64,000 nt of DNA from an uncultured Anaeromusa sp. Its GTDB lineage: Bacteria > Bacillota > Negativicutes > Anaeromusales > Anaeromusaceae. Below are positions 25,631 to 34,505 of the stretch, piece after piece. The position numbers and the translations under genes are program-made. The stretch covers positions 2,147,520 to 2,211,519 of the forward strand of contig NZ_OY781460.1 of NCBI RefSeq assembly GCF_963676855.1, written 5' to 3'. The notes beneath the pieces are model-generated. The model saw nothing but the letters and a program-made list of their open reading frames with translations, was not told the DNA's origin and did not search any database. Within the stretch, counting starts at the first letter, position 1. Each line of letters begins with the position of its first letter.

Positions 25631-27634
25631 GTGAGAAAAGAAAATTTGGCAAGACATAAGAAGCGTTTGTGGGCGTGTTTACTGCTGAGTTCGCTGTTGG
25701 TGGGCAGTGCGGCGCAGTCGGCTTGGGCGGCGGAAGCGTCTAAACCGGGTTCGGAGCCGAAAGCTGCGGTGGAGACCGAGGAGTTTGCCCTGGAAGAGGT
25801 GACCGTCACGGCGTTGCGTTATAAGTCCAAAAACTTGGAAACGCCAGCCGATGTCAGCAGCTACAGCCGGGAGCAGCTTAAAGCCACTGGAGCGACCAAT
25901 TTGGCGGATGCTTTGAAGTATTCCACCGGACTGATTTATAGCTCCATGGGGCCTCATGGGCAGTCTTGGGGAAATATGACCAGTAAAATCATTATTCGAG
26001 GCGTAGAAAGCGGCACCTTGGTTATGATGAACGGCGTTCCCATCAACATGAATGGGTATTACCACTTAGAGAGCATTCCGGTTGAACAGGTGGAGCGCGT
26101 AGAGGTGCTGAAGGGCGGCGGCTCCGTTCTTTATGGAAGTGAGGCGCTTGGGGGCATTATTAATATTATTACGCGCGAAAAAGTGCAAAACAGCGTTACT
26201 ATTTCTGGAGGCAATGACGGTCAAAGCCATAGTATGTCCTTGCAAGCCGGTAAGTCTAGCTTTAATGTTTCCTTCGGCAAAACCAATGAAAGCGGTGTGA
26301 TGACAGATCCCAAGGCTAATGCTACCTATGGGACTACCGGCGGCAGCTATTACACTGCTTTTGGGGACGCTACCAAAAACAATGTGAACTGGCATTATAA
26401 ATTTGATGATCATTTTTCCGCTAATTACTCCTATGGGAAAGATGACTATTCTGTACTATATAAAAAAGTTGGCGATGATTCGTTACTGCGTTCCAGCGAC
26501 TATATTGATGAATCGCATCGCCTGCAGTTGGCGTATGATAAGAACGGCTGGAGCAGCAAGGCGTTCTTTAATCGTCAACATGTGGATCAGCGAGGCACCG
26601 AACCGGCTTTAGCGAATAAGCATGATTGGACAGATACCACGAATACCGTATATGGCATCGACACGCAAAAAACCTGGCAGGCCGGGGGGGCAACATGGCT
26701 TGCAGGAACGACGGTGCAGCGGGAATCGTACAATGATTTTGGGCAAACCTTGTCTGGCAATAAAGCGGCTAGAACGTTAAAAGCGCCCTATACCAACGGG
26801 CCGCATGACCGTAATCATTACGCGCTGTATATGCAATGGGATAAAGAACTGGGCAGTAAAAACCGCCTGATTATCGGCGCTCGCGAGGATGTTGTTAAAA
26901 CAGGCGAAGGACAGCGCTTTGACGCTCTTTCGCCGCAACTTCAGTTTTTACACCGCTTAGATGAAAATCGCTCACTGTATTTAAATGCCAGCAAATCTTT
27001 CCGCATGCCTAATTTTACCGCCTTATATAAAACTAGCAGCGACAATTTTATTTCCAATCCGGATTTGAAACCGGAAACAGGACTCAACCAGGAAGTAGGG
27101 TATAAATACGAAAAAGGAGACGTAAAGTGGAAGGTTGCGGCGTTTCGCTTGGAAGTTGACGATCAAATCACTTGGAAAAAAATAGTTTCAGGGGGCTCTA
27201 CCTATTATGTAGCGCAAAATGTCTCAAAGTTTCGTAATAGCGGTATCGAAGCTAGCTATGATCATAAATTGAGTAAGCATTGGAGTTATTCTTTTGGAAG
27301 CAGTTTTGGTAATCCGGAACAGCAGGAAAGCGATGGCAGCGCTTGGACCAGGACGCTGGGGCGCATGACCTTTAATGGCGCATTACACTATATGAGCGGC
27401 CCTTGGACGGCGGATTTGAGCGCTATGTATTATGGCGATCGTGTCGATAATGACGGCTTGGATCGCAGTGCGATGATTCCTGTTTCTCTTCATGTAGGCT
27501 ATAAATTAAAAGAAAACCGTACCCTGACCTTTGATGTGGATAATTTGCTCAATCGGCGCGATGTTACGACGAACAGCAGCGCTTACTATATGCCGGAACG
27601 CTCATTCCGTCTGGGATTGACGGCTACTTTCTAA
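25631..27634 (+). CDS. TonB-dependent outer-membrane receptor
   Basis: A 667-residue receptor. Signal peptide 1-33 (ends SAWA). A TonB-box-like stretch, LEEVTVTAL, is near residue 52. The plug domain (about 58-170) has KIIIRGVESGTLVMMNGVPIN and VERVEVLKGGGSVLYGSEALGGIINIIT. A 22-strand-type barrel follows, ending FRLGLTATF with terminal Phe. The GTG at 25631 has GAGGAG nine bases upstream. Plug and length resemble BtuB and haem or siderophore receptors. The neighbouring chelatase and ECF genes favour a metallo-tetrapyrrole ligand. No haem-receptor FRAP/NPNL motif was noticed. Confidence 0.88.
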   Translation: MRKENLARHKKRLWACLLLSSLLVGSAAQSAWAAEASKPGSEPKAAVETEEFALEEVTVTALRYKSKNLETPADVSSYSREQLKATGATNLADALKYSTGLIYSSMGPHGQSWGNMTSKIIIRGVESGTLVMMNGVPINMNGYYHLESIPVEQVERVEVLKGGGSVLYGSEALGGIINIITREKVQNSVTISGGNDGQSHSMSLQAGKSSFNVSFGKTNESGVMTDPKANATYGTTGGSYYTAFGDATKNNVNWHYKFDDHFSANYSYGKDDYSVLYKKVGDDSLLRSSDYIDESHRLQLAYDKNGWSSKAFFNRQHVDQRGTEPALANKHDWTDTTNTVYGIDTQKTWQAGGATWLAGTTVQRESYNDFGQTLSGNKAARTLKAPYTNGPHDRNHYALYMQWDKELGSKNRLIIGAREDVVKTGEGQRFDALSPQLQFLHRLDENRSLYLNASKSFRMPNFTALYKTSSDNFISNPDLKPETGLNQEVGYKYEKGDVKWKVAAFRLEVDDQITWKKIVSGGSTYYVAQNVSKFRNSGIEASYDHKLSKHWSYSFGSSFGNPEQQESDGSAWTRTLGRMTFNGALHYMSGPWTADLSAMYYGDRVDNDGLDRSAMIPVSLHVGYKLKENRTLTFDVDNLLNRRDVTTNSSAYYMPERSFRLGLTATF

Positions 27635-27647
27635 TATGAATAGGTGA

Positions 27648-29306
27648 ATGATGAAATGTAAATGGAAACGATGCAGAACGAGGCTTAGTATAGGTATTTT
27701 AACAGGTCTGTTTTTATTTGCTTTCAGTACAATGGCAGTTCAGGCGCAAGTGCGCTTGAACTGCCAATTTCCCTATGTGCTGGGAGCGGGAAAAGCGAAG
27801 GAAACCTTGCAGCCAGGGGAACGCGCCTATTTACTGGTGTCTGTGGAAAATCGTGAAAGCCCGAAGGCGGCGACTTTATTACAAGTAGAGCTGCCGCCGT
27901 TTTTACAGCCTGACGAATGGGCGGGGCCATGGCAGCAGCAGGGAAATGTCTGGCGCACGGAAGTTCCTCTGGAAGAGGGCTTTGACCAAAAATTCTTCTG
28001 GCTGGGGGTAAAGGCAGCGGCTGACGCGCCGCAGGGACCGGCCGCAATTTACCTGGAGGCGGACGGGAATAGGCTGTCCAGGCAGATTGCGATTGCTTCC
28101 GGCGAGGGAGCAGGGGCTTCGTTAGAAATAACCGATGTGAATTTGCCGTTAGATCGGGATGGACACCGGGATGCGCGCAAGAAATCCCGCGCCGTTGTTC
28201 TTCGGGATCGGGAATGGGATTATTGGAAAAATTTATTGCAAGGAAAAGGCGCGTCCAATCAGGAAGTGGAAGCCATTCATCCTGTGACTCATGCAGCGCT
28301 GACGATCTCCAATCCTCGGGGGGTTCAAGGTCTGGGGCTTGTTACGCTGCAACTGGCGGATGTTCACACAGGCAATCCCCTGCCCGGCTTTTTTACGCCG
28401 GGAACCTCTGGCGAAGAGAAGGAAGGCGGCGCTATGGCAGGGGATGAAGAAGGACTGCACGCCATGATTGCCTTAGACGGTTCGGGGCATCAGACCCTAT
28501 TGCTGCCAATCTATGCAGACGAAAGAAAGCTGCGCAATGGCGCGTATTTGCTGCAGGCGCAGATTGCTATGTCAGACAGTGAGACCATCGTGTGGAGAGG
28601 ACCTGTGGAAATGGTGAAACAGGACGCTAGAGCCGCCTGGGTCACTTTGGCCGCGGCGTTGCTGGTCATGGCGGCTTTTATTTGGGGCGCTTTTCGTCTT
28701 CGTCCCTTGCTGGCGTCGATGAAAACGCGCTGGCTGGCGACGGTGGCTCTTTTTGGAGCGGCCGCTTTTGCGGTGGTCAGCGTGCCTACTATTTTGTTTG
28801 GAGAAGTACTGCATGTATTGCTGGGACCTTTTTCTTTCTTGGTAACCGGTTTGTTTTCCGGTATTGTCTTGTATATGCTGCTGGTGGCCTTGGCGGCTCT
28901 AATCCCAAGACCAGGCGTTTTGGCGCTGGCGCTATTGGTGCGGATGCTTTTAGGCATGTTGGCGTTTGGCCAGATGTCGCCTATCAGCTTTCTATCTTTT
29001 GGCATGCATGCGCTCTTGCTGGAAGCCTTCTTTTACGGCGCCGGACTGTATCGCTATCTGGAGCAAGTGAAAGGCGGGGCGTCTTTCCAAGCTAGAAAGG
29101 CGGTAGAAATTGCTGTTGCCTGCGCTGTAGCCGATGGCGCGGCGACGTATGTGAGTTTGCAGGCCATGTGCCTTTTGTACCGCTTGTTTTATGCTGAATG
29201 GTATATTGCGCTGCTGGTAGGCGTAAATGGGTTGCTATATACGGCGATTGGCGCTTGGAGCGGTATTCGTTTAGGACGGAATTTGATTCGCGTGGGAGGA
29301 GATTAA
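27648..29306 (+). CDS. ECF transporter S component fused to an extracytoplasmic domain
   Basis: A 552-residue protein. It starts with a signal or anchor segment (residues 13-33), followed by about 290 residues of soluble, probably extracytoplasmic domain containing beta-rich segments (ERAYLLVSVENRESPK, AALTISNPRGVQGLG). From about residue 333 it has seven hydrophobic segments, consistent with one anchor plus a six-helix S component. S components are normally about 180-220 residues. The next two genes encode the ECF ATPase and EcfT, which supports the assignment. The soluble domain may capture the substrate released by the outer-membrane receptor. The substrate is not evident. Confidence 0.68.
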   Translation: MMKCKWKRCRTRLSIGILTGLFLFAFSTMAVQAQVRLNCQFPYVLGAGKAKETLQPGERAYLLVSVENRESPKAATLLQVELPPFLQPDEWAGPWQQQGNVWRTEVPLEEGFDQKFFWLGVKAAADAPQGPAAIYLEADGNRLSRQIAIASGEGAGASLEITDVNLPLDRDGHRDARKKSRAVVLRDREWDYWKNLLQGKGASNQEVEAIHPVTHAALTISNPRGVQGLGLVTLQLADVHTGNPLPGFFTPGTSGEEKEGGAMAGDEEGLHAMIALDGSGHQTLLLPIYADERKLRNGAYLLQAQIAMSDSETIVWRGPVEMVKQDARAAWVTLAAALLVMAAFIWGAFRLRPLLASMKTRWLATVALFGAAAFAVVSVPTILFGEVLHVLLGPFSFLVTGLFSGIVLYMLLVALAALIPRPGVLALALLVRMLLGMLAFGQMSPISFLSFGMHALLLEAFFYGAGLYRYLEQVKGGASFQARKAVEIAVACAVADGAATYVSLQAMCLLYRLFYAEWYIALLVGVNGLLYTAIGAWSGIRLGRNLIRVGGD

Positions 29307-29309
29307 AAG

Positions 29310-31010
29310 ATGAAGCCGTTGCTTCGCTTAGAGCATGTTACTTATACCTACCCGCGGCGCAATAAGCCCAGCCTAGAGGACATTAATCTGGAAGTTCACG
29401 CAGGGGAGCTGCTGCTGTTAGCCGGAGAAACCGGCTGTGGCAAAAGTACGCTGCTCCAAGTACTTAATGGCCTTGTGCCGCAAGAGAGCGGCGGCAGGCT
29501 GCAGGGCAAGGTATTCTTGGACGGACAAGAGGTAAGCGAATGGAGCGTAGGCGAACGAAGCCAGCTCGTAGGCATGGTGTTTCAGTCTCCTGATGATCAG
29601 CTGATTTCTTCGTCAGTACAGGAAGAAGCGGCATTTTTCCTGGAAAACCTGGGCGTTGGTTTTGAGGCGGCGGCTTTAGAAGCGTCAAAAGCATTGCTTC
29701 AAGTGGGGTTGGAGGGACTAGAAAAGCGCAGCGTACATGCTTTGTCCGGTGGTCAAAAGCAGCGTTTGGCTGTGGCTTCCGTAATGGCGGCGCAGCCGCA
29801 AATTTTGGCCTTGGATGAGCCAATCAGTCAGCTTGACCCTCAGGGAGCGACGGAGCTGCTGGAGGTGCTACAGGCGCTTTTGCGCCGCCGCAATACAGCG
29901 ATGGTGTTGGTGGAGCATCGTCTACATGAAGCCTTGCCCTTATGTACTCATATTGCCATGATGCAAGAGGGAAGAATCGTTTGGCAAGGCACTAGGGAGG
30001 AAGCGCTGATGGAGGCGGAACGCTTTGACCGCTATGGGCTGCGCTTGCCCCAAACGGTGGATGTTTGCCGCAGTTTAGGCGTTCCGGCTGTACTGGAAGT
30101 AGAAGAAGCGGTGCGATGCATTCAAGAAGCATACCTTATGAAAGCTGGGGGTGAGACATTGCTGCAGCCAGCGTCTGCGGCAATAGAGCCTTTTCCTGTA
30201 GTAGAAGCCAAAGCTCTTTCTTACCGTTATGGCCGTCGTCAAAGCTTGGTATTGCAGGATTTGAATCTGCAAATTGAAAAGGGTGAGTTTGTGGCGCTTA
30301 TGGGCTGTAATGGAGCGGGAAAGTCGACGCTGTTGCACCTGATAGCCGGTTTGCAGGCTCCCGCTGAGGGAGAAATTCTGGTTCAACGCAAAGCGCCGCG
30401 AGTAGGCGAAGGAATTGTAGGGATGGTACTGCAAAATCCGGATTTTATGCTGCTCGAAGAAACGGTACGAGCGGAAGTTGGGGGAGCTTCCGGGAAGCTT
30501 TCGCCATGGCAGCAGCGACTGCTTGAACGACTGGGCTTAACGGGGCTGGAAGAAGAATTTCCTTTGGCTTTGAGCAAAGGGCAGCGTCTGCGGGTAGCTC
30601 TGGCGGCGGTGCTGGGGCGTGAACCGGCAGTGCTGCTTTTGGATGAGCCAACAACCGGGCAGGATATTGCCCATATTCGGGATATTGTTTCCCTGCTGCA
30701 AGAGTATGCGGCCGGCGGCGGTACGGTTATTTTATGTACCCATGACACGGAAGCGGCCTCTTGTTTTGCGCAGCGCGTAGTGGTGCTGAACGAAGGAAAA
30801 GTGTTTTTAGATGGTACGCCTGCTGTTGTTTTTAGTCAGCCTCTGATTGCGTCTGCCGGTCTGCGTGCTCCGGCGGCGCTGCTTTTGGCGCAGGAATTGT
30901 ATGGCGGCAAGCATGTAACGGTAGAGGAGGTGGTGGCGCATGTACGACAGTCAAATATGGGAAGCGACGCCAGGGCAAACGCTGCTGCACCGGCTAGATG
31001 CCAGAGTTAA
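29310..31010 (+). CDS. ECF transporter ATPase with two fused ABC domains
   Basis: A 566-residue cytoplasmic protein with two ABC domains in one chain, as in fused EcfA1-EcfA2. Domain 1: Walker A GETGCGKST near residue 37, ECF-type VFQSPDDQLIS near 90, signature LSGGQKQRLAV near 145, Walker B ILALDEP. Domain 2: Walker A GCNGAGKST near 335, VLQNPDFM near 375, signature LSKGQRLRVAL near 430, Walker B VLLLDEP. The second signature is changed (LSKGQ for LSGGQ), so the two ATP sites may be unequal. It starts three bases after the S-component stop. Confidence 0.87.
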   Translation: MKPLLRLEHVTYTYPRRNKPSLEDINLEVHAGELLLLAGETGCGKSTLLQVLNGLVPQESGGRLQGKVFLDGQEVSEWSVGERSQLVGMVFQSPDDQLISSSVQEEAAFFLENLGVGFEAAALEASKALLQVGLEGLEKRSVHALSGGQKQRLAVASVMAAQPQILALDEPISQLDPQGATELLEVLQALLRRRNTAMVLVEHRLHEALPLCTHIAMMQEGRIVWQGTREEALMEAERFDRYGLRLPQTVDVCRSLGVPAVLEVEEAVRCIQEAYLMKAGGETLLQPASAAIEPFPVVEAKALSYRYGRRQSLVLQDLNLQIEKGEFVALMGCNGAGKSTLLHLIAGLQAPAEGEILVQRKAPRVGEGIVGMVLQNPDFMLLEETVRAEVGGASGKLSPWQQRLLERLGLTGLEEEFPLALSKGQRLRVALAAVLGREPAVLLLDEPTTGQDIAHIRDIVSLLQEYAAGGGTVILCTHDTEAASCFAQRVVVLNEGKVFLDGTPAVVFSQPLIASAGLRAPAALLLAQELYGGKHVTVEEVVAHVRQSNMGSDARANAAAPARCQS

Positions 31011-31827
31011 ACTCTGTTTCTTAGGCTGCTGCGCTCTTTTTGTGATTGTTGTGGAAAGCGGCAAATCTTTGTTTTGCTTGTTTTCTTTTATTCTATGTCT
31101 TCACGGAATGGGACGCATGTCCTTAGAAAGGTGGAAGCTTTTATCTCTCTTTGTCCTTTTGGGCATGTGGGGGACGATGATGAGCCAAGCTTTGTTTTAC
31201 AATCAAGAACCGCGCACCATTTTAGCCTGCCTTGTGCCGCCCTTGACTCCACTTGTTGGCGCCCTTACGGGAGGCGTGTTTGTATATCGGGAAGGCCTTG
31301 AATATGGCGCTGTGCAAGCGTTGCGGTCCGGCAGCATGATGGCGGCAGGGCTGCTTTTGGTTTGGACTTCAGATTCCCGCAGCCTTTTACGCAGTTTAAT
31401 GGCCTGGAAGCTTCCTTATGAGCTTTCTTTTATGCTGACAACGGGCTTGCGTTTTCTACCGGTTTTGTTTCAGGAAACGGCGATTGTTTTAACGGCGCAG
31501 CGGCTGCAGGGAGAAGGCGTGCTGCGCTGGTGGCGGCCTGATGAAATAGTGCCGTTAGCCAGAAAAACGCTGTTTCCGATTTTGGCGAGAACCCTGCGGC
31601 GAGCGGCTACGCTGGCTGCTTCGGCAGAAAGCCGGGGCTTCGGGCGCAAACAGCGTCTTAAGGTAACGCTGCCGCTTCCGAAATGGCAAAAGCGGTTTTG
31701 CTTGTTGCTGCTCTTTTTGATGGTTCTGTTGGTTACTTTCAAAACACTGTCCTTGCTGGCTTTCTATGGGGTTTACTATGGTTCCTGGTGCCAGCCGTTG
31801 TATGATGGTATGAAAGGATGGCTATAA
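30940..31827 (+). CDS. ECF transporter transmembrane subunit EcfT
   Basis: A 295-residue membrane protein of the CbiQ/EcfT family with hydrophobic segments near 27-45, 50-62, 75-95 and further, and a terminal helix. The coupling-helix motifs that bind the ATPases are visible as LTAQRLQG near residue 187 and AASAESRGFG near 225 (the Ala-x-Arg-Gly pattern). GAGGAGG at 30924-30930 selects the ATG at 30940, so the gene overlaps the ATPase gene by 71 bases in another frame. That is an unusually long but credible overlap. Confidence 0.82.
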   Translation: MYDSQIWEATPGQTLLHRLDARVKLCFLGCCALFVIVVESGKSLFCLFSFILCLHGMGRMSLERWKLLSLFVLLGMWGTMMSQALFYNQEPRTILACLVPPLTPLVGALTGGVFVYREGLEYGAVQALRSGSMMAAGLLLVWTSDSRSLLRSLMAWKLPYELSFMLTTGLRFLPVLFQETAIVLTAQRLQGEGVLRWWRPDEIVPLARKTLFPILARTLRRAATLAASAESRGFGRKQRLKVTLPLPKWQKRFCLLLLFLMVLLVTFKTLSLLAFYGVYYGSWCQPLYDGMKGWL

Positions 31828-31831
31828 CGGT

Positions 31832-33268
31832 ATGAATGACAGGTGGCGCGAAAAAGCTAAAGCAGTCGCGATCATAGCGCTGCTCTTTATAACGTTGTTC
31901 TTTTTAGGACGATACATCTTTCAGCAAGCAGGCGATGGAACCAATAAGGACAGCTTTCTAAAGACAAGCACTGGCTTATATCAGGTGGTGGCGGAGGTTC
32001 CGTTAGGACAGGTGGAAGTGTACAACTACCAGCGCATGGGTTTCACAAAAGGCTTTGTATGCTTTTCGCCGGATGGGGCCGCTTTGGCGGTTGGTACGGA
32101 AAACAGCGAACTTCTTGTGCTGGAGAGTGAGATGGGAAAGCTAAAGTGGCGCAAGCGCAGCGGCAACGGAAAGATCAGCGCCCTTGCTTTTAGCCGGGAT
32201 GGGCGACGCCTATATGTCGGAGAAAACGGTCCTCAAGCAGATTTGATTTGCTTGGACGCGCAAACAGGTGAGGAGCTTTGGCGTCGTGGTTCTGCTAAAG
32301 AACTGGGTTCTGGATTGAACGACAAAACCTACCCTGGAATTGTCTGCATTCGGGAGTCAAACGCCGGGACTGTATATGCGGCGGGGCAGCGAACGATACG
32401 TTCTGCGGAACGGTATGAGTATCGAGGGCGTTTATATGCGTACACGCCGGAAGGCGCTTTGGCGGGAAAATTTCCGCAAGAGCGTAATTTGGACGCTTGG
32501 GTAGGCTGGATGAGCGTTTCTGCGCAAGGACAGGTGTTTTTCGGGACGGCCAATTGGGATGCTAAGCTGCAGTGCCAGGATAATCAATCCATCTATAAAT
32601 TGGACGAGGGTCTGCGGCAAGTATTGTGGAGCACGTCTATGGCGCCGGTTCCTCCTTACGAAAGAACTACGCTGCGCTCCAGTCCGGAAGTGACCGAGGA
32701 TGGAAAGTGGGTCGTTTCCTTTGCCAGTGATGGCAGGGCGTTTTTGCACCACGGTGAAGACGGAACGCTTGTTTGGAGAAGAACGCTGAGTAGGCCGGAA
32801 CTTGTAAACGGTATCTATGTCAATGCCACAGGACTATACGGGCAGGCAACGGCAGACCGCTTGGTATTTACAACTGGCAATACCTATAACCGGGCGAATT
32901 GGCAGATGACTACGCCCATGGAGCACCCAAGCTCTAATTGCGTCTTTCTGTTTGATTATCAAGGACGGCTGATCGAAAAAAAAGAGCTGGGCGGTATGGC
33001 GGAGCAACTGGCGCTATCCGAAGGGGCTGCGGCGGTGGCGGTGGGACGAAATAGCCGCACGAAGAATGTGGCTGTGCATGGCTTGACCTTGCTTTCGCTT
33101 CGCGACGGAAGCGTGCTTGATCGTTTGCCTTTGGAAGGGCCTTGCGCAGGAGCGGCGATTAGCAAGAATGGACGCTTTGCAGCTGCCGTGGAAGCGCCCC
33201 TGCAATTGGATGATGGAACGATTATGGGAGAATATAGGCTGATAGTCATAAAGAAACCGGCGCAGTAG
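31832..33268 (+). CDS. Membrane-anchored beta-propeller (PQQ/WD-like repeat) protein
   Basis: A 478-residue protein. An N-terminal membrane anchor is at residues 10-28 (AVAIIALLFITLFFLGRYI), followed by repeated propeller blades: GFVCFSPDGAALAVG, ISALAFSRDGRRLYVG, ICLDAQTGEELWR, VVSFASDGRAFLHHGEDGTLVWRR. These are PQQ-like or WD40-like repeats, and the fold is expected outside the inner membrane. It lies four bases after EcfT and so belongs to the same run. Such propellers act as scaffolds or bind cofactors. No catalytic residues were identified, and the function is unknown. Confidence 0.7.
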   Translation: MNDRWREKAKAVAIIALLFITLFFLGRYIFQQAGDGTNKDSFLKTSTGLYQVVAEVPLGQVEVYNYQRMGFTKGFVCFSPDGAALAVGTENSELLVLESEMGKLKWRKRSGNGKISALAFSRDGRRLYVGENGPQADLICLDAQTGEELWRRGSAKELGSGLNDKTYPGIVCIRESNAGTVYAAGQRTIRSAERYEYRGRLYAYTPEGALAGKFPQERNLDAWVGWMSVSAQGQVFFGTANWDAKLQCQDNQSIYKLDEGLRQVLWSTSMAPVPPYERTTLRSSPEVTEDGKWVVSFASDGRAFLHHGEDGTLVWRRTLSRPELVNGIYVNATGLYGQATADRLVFTTGNTYNRANWQMTTPMEHPSSNCVFLFDYQGRLIEKKELGGMAEQLALSEGAAAVAVGRNSRTKNVAVHGLTLLSLRDGSVLDRLPLEGPCAGAAISKNGRFAAAVEAPLQLDDGTIMGEYRLIVIKKPAQ

Positions 33269-33303
33269 TGTGATATAATAAGAAACAAATTTCAAAAAGG
33301 TAA

Positions 33304-33723
33304 GTGAAATGTGTTGTGAAGAAACATATTATTTGCTTTTTAGCGTTCTTTCTTTTTACGGTTTCCGCTGCTGCACAAGGAGACGAGGTGCGGTTTATTG
33401 ATGTTGATCAGTATTTGGCGGCTAAGGACAATGTAATGCTTCTTGACGTACGTTCCGTAAAAAGCCGAAGCCTGAGTCGGCAAGAAATACCAGGCGAAAC
33501 GTGGCTCAATCCGAAAAACGAGGAAGCTTTGGAATCGTTTTTGAAGACGGCTGATACGGAAAAAGCCTATGTTATCTTTTGTTCTTGCCCGGAAGATAAA
33601 TACAGCATACGCATTGCCCAGGTCTTGGCAGACTGCAATTTTGAGAAGGTTTTTGTCTTGAAGGACGGCTGGGATGCTTTACGAAGAGAAGAGGATATTG
33701 AAAAGGTGAATATCGAGCAATAA
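33304..33723 (+). CDS. Exported rhodanese-like protein
   Basis: A 139-residue protein with a signal peptide (about residues 1-24, ending SAAAQ) and a single rhodanese domain. VMLLDVRS is near residue 42, and the active-site loop VIFCSCPEDKYS, near residue 90, places Cys in the catalytic position. It would carry or transfer sulfur outside the cytoplasm. The start is GTG at 33304, or possibly GTG at 33316; AAAAAGG is at 33294-33300. A TATAAT at 33274-33279 may give an internal promoter. It is the last gene of the receptor/chelatase run. Confidence 0.75.
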   Translation: MKCVVKKHIICFLAFFLFTVSAAAQGDEVRFIDVDQYLAAKDNVMLLDVRSVKSRSLSRQEIPGETWLNPKNEEALESFLKTADTEKAYVIFCSCPEDKYSIRIAQVLADCNFEKVFVLKDGWDALRREEDIEKVNIEQ

Positions 33724-33752
33724 GAAGTATAGGAAGAGAGGGAGCTGAAACG

Positions 33753-34229
33753 ATGCAAGTAAGCCCAATCGGCATTGTCCATTCTACTTTTTGTGAGCCC
33801 GAAGGAACGCCTATTCAAGCGGCAGCCTCCATTGGAAGCAAGGCTATTATCGAAGTATATGATGAGTATATGGAAGGGCTAAAAGATATAGATGGCTTTT
33901 CTCATTTGATTTTGTTATATCACTTTCATCAAATAAAGAAGGCCAGATTAATCGTAAAGCCATTTTTGGATGACCATACGCACGGTATTTTTGCTACGCG
34001 TTCGCCTGCGAGGCCGAATCCTATCGGCTTTTCGGTTGTTCGTCTTAAGATGGTTGACGAAAACCTTCTTTATGTTGAAGATGTTGATATTTTGGATCAA
34101 ACGCCTGTATTGGATATAAAGCCGTATATAGGTGAATTTGATCATAGAATGACTGAAAAAATCGGCTGGTTTCAAAAATCCATACATAAAATGAATGCTG
34201 TAAAAGATGACGGACGGTTTAAAGGCTAA
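33753..34229 (+). CDS. TrmO-like tRNA methyltransferase (YaeB/TsaA family)
   Basis: A 158-residue protein of the TsaA/YaeB family. The SAM-binding signature THGIFATRSPARPNPIGFSVV is at about residues 69-89, and DQTPVLDIKPYI is near 111. In E. coli TrmO methylates t6A at position 37 of certain tRNAs. Here the protein is shorter than E. coli TrmO (235 residues), as in many Firmicutes and archaea. GAGAGGGAG precedes the ATG. A terminator follows. Confidence 0.82.
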   Translation: MQVSPIGIVHSTFCEPEGTPIQAAASIGSKAIIEVYDEYMEGLKDIDGFSHLILLYHFHQIKKARLIVKPFLDDHTHGIFATRSPARPNPIGFSVVRLKMVDENLLYVEDVDILDQTPVLDIKPYIGEFDHRMTEKIGWFQKSIHKMNAVKDDGRFKG

Positions 34230-34267
34230 ATCCGCGTTTTGAATGCAGGGAAAAGCGCCATAAGGAG

Positions 34268-34295
34268 ACCTAGAGAAAGACTGGCTAGGTTTTTT
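34268..34295 (+). terminator. Terminator after trmO-like gene
   Basis: Arms ACCTAG (34268-34273) and CTAGGT (34285-34290), then TTTTT. Further pairing of CGCCATAA with TTATGGCG outside it lengthens the stem. Confidence 0.7.
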
Positions 34296-34376
34296 ATGGC
34301 GATTTTGTATTTCGTGGCCTGAAATTAAATGCTAGTTTTAACTTTGTGATCAAATTCAATTCCACTATTGTGCATA

Positions 34377-34404
34377 TTGGCCTAAAAAATAGTTTGTTTA
34401 TACT
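34377..34404 (+). promoter_or_regulatory. Promoter of the cupin gene
   Basis: TTGGCC at 34377-34382, 16-base spacer, TATACT at 34399-34404. The rest of the gap 34296-34505 shows nothing else. Confidence 0.5.
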
Positions 34405-34505
34405 AAAATTCATGCAAGCGTACAAAGGCAATGGGTGTAGAAAAAGAGAAAATATAAGCTGAATTGCTTAGCAAGAGCAACAAAAAAGAGTAGGAGTGAG
34501 CAAGC

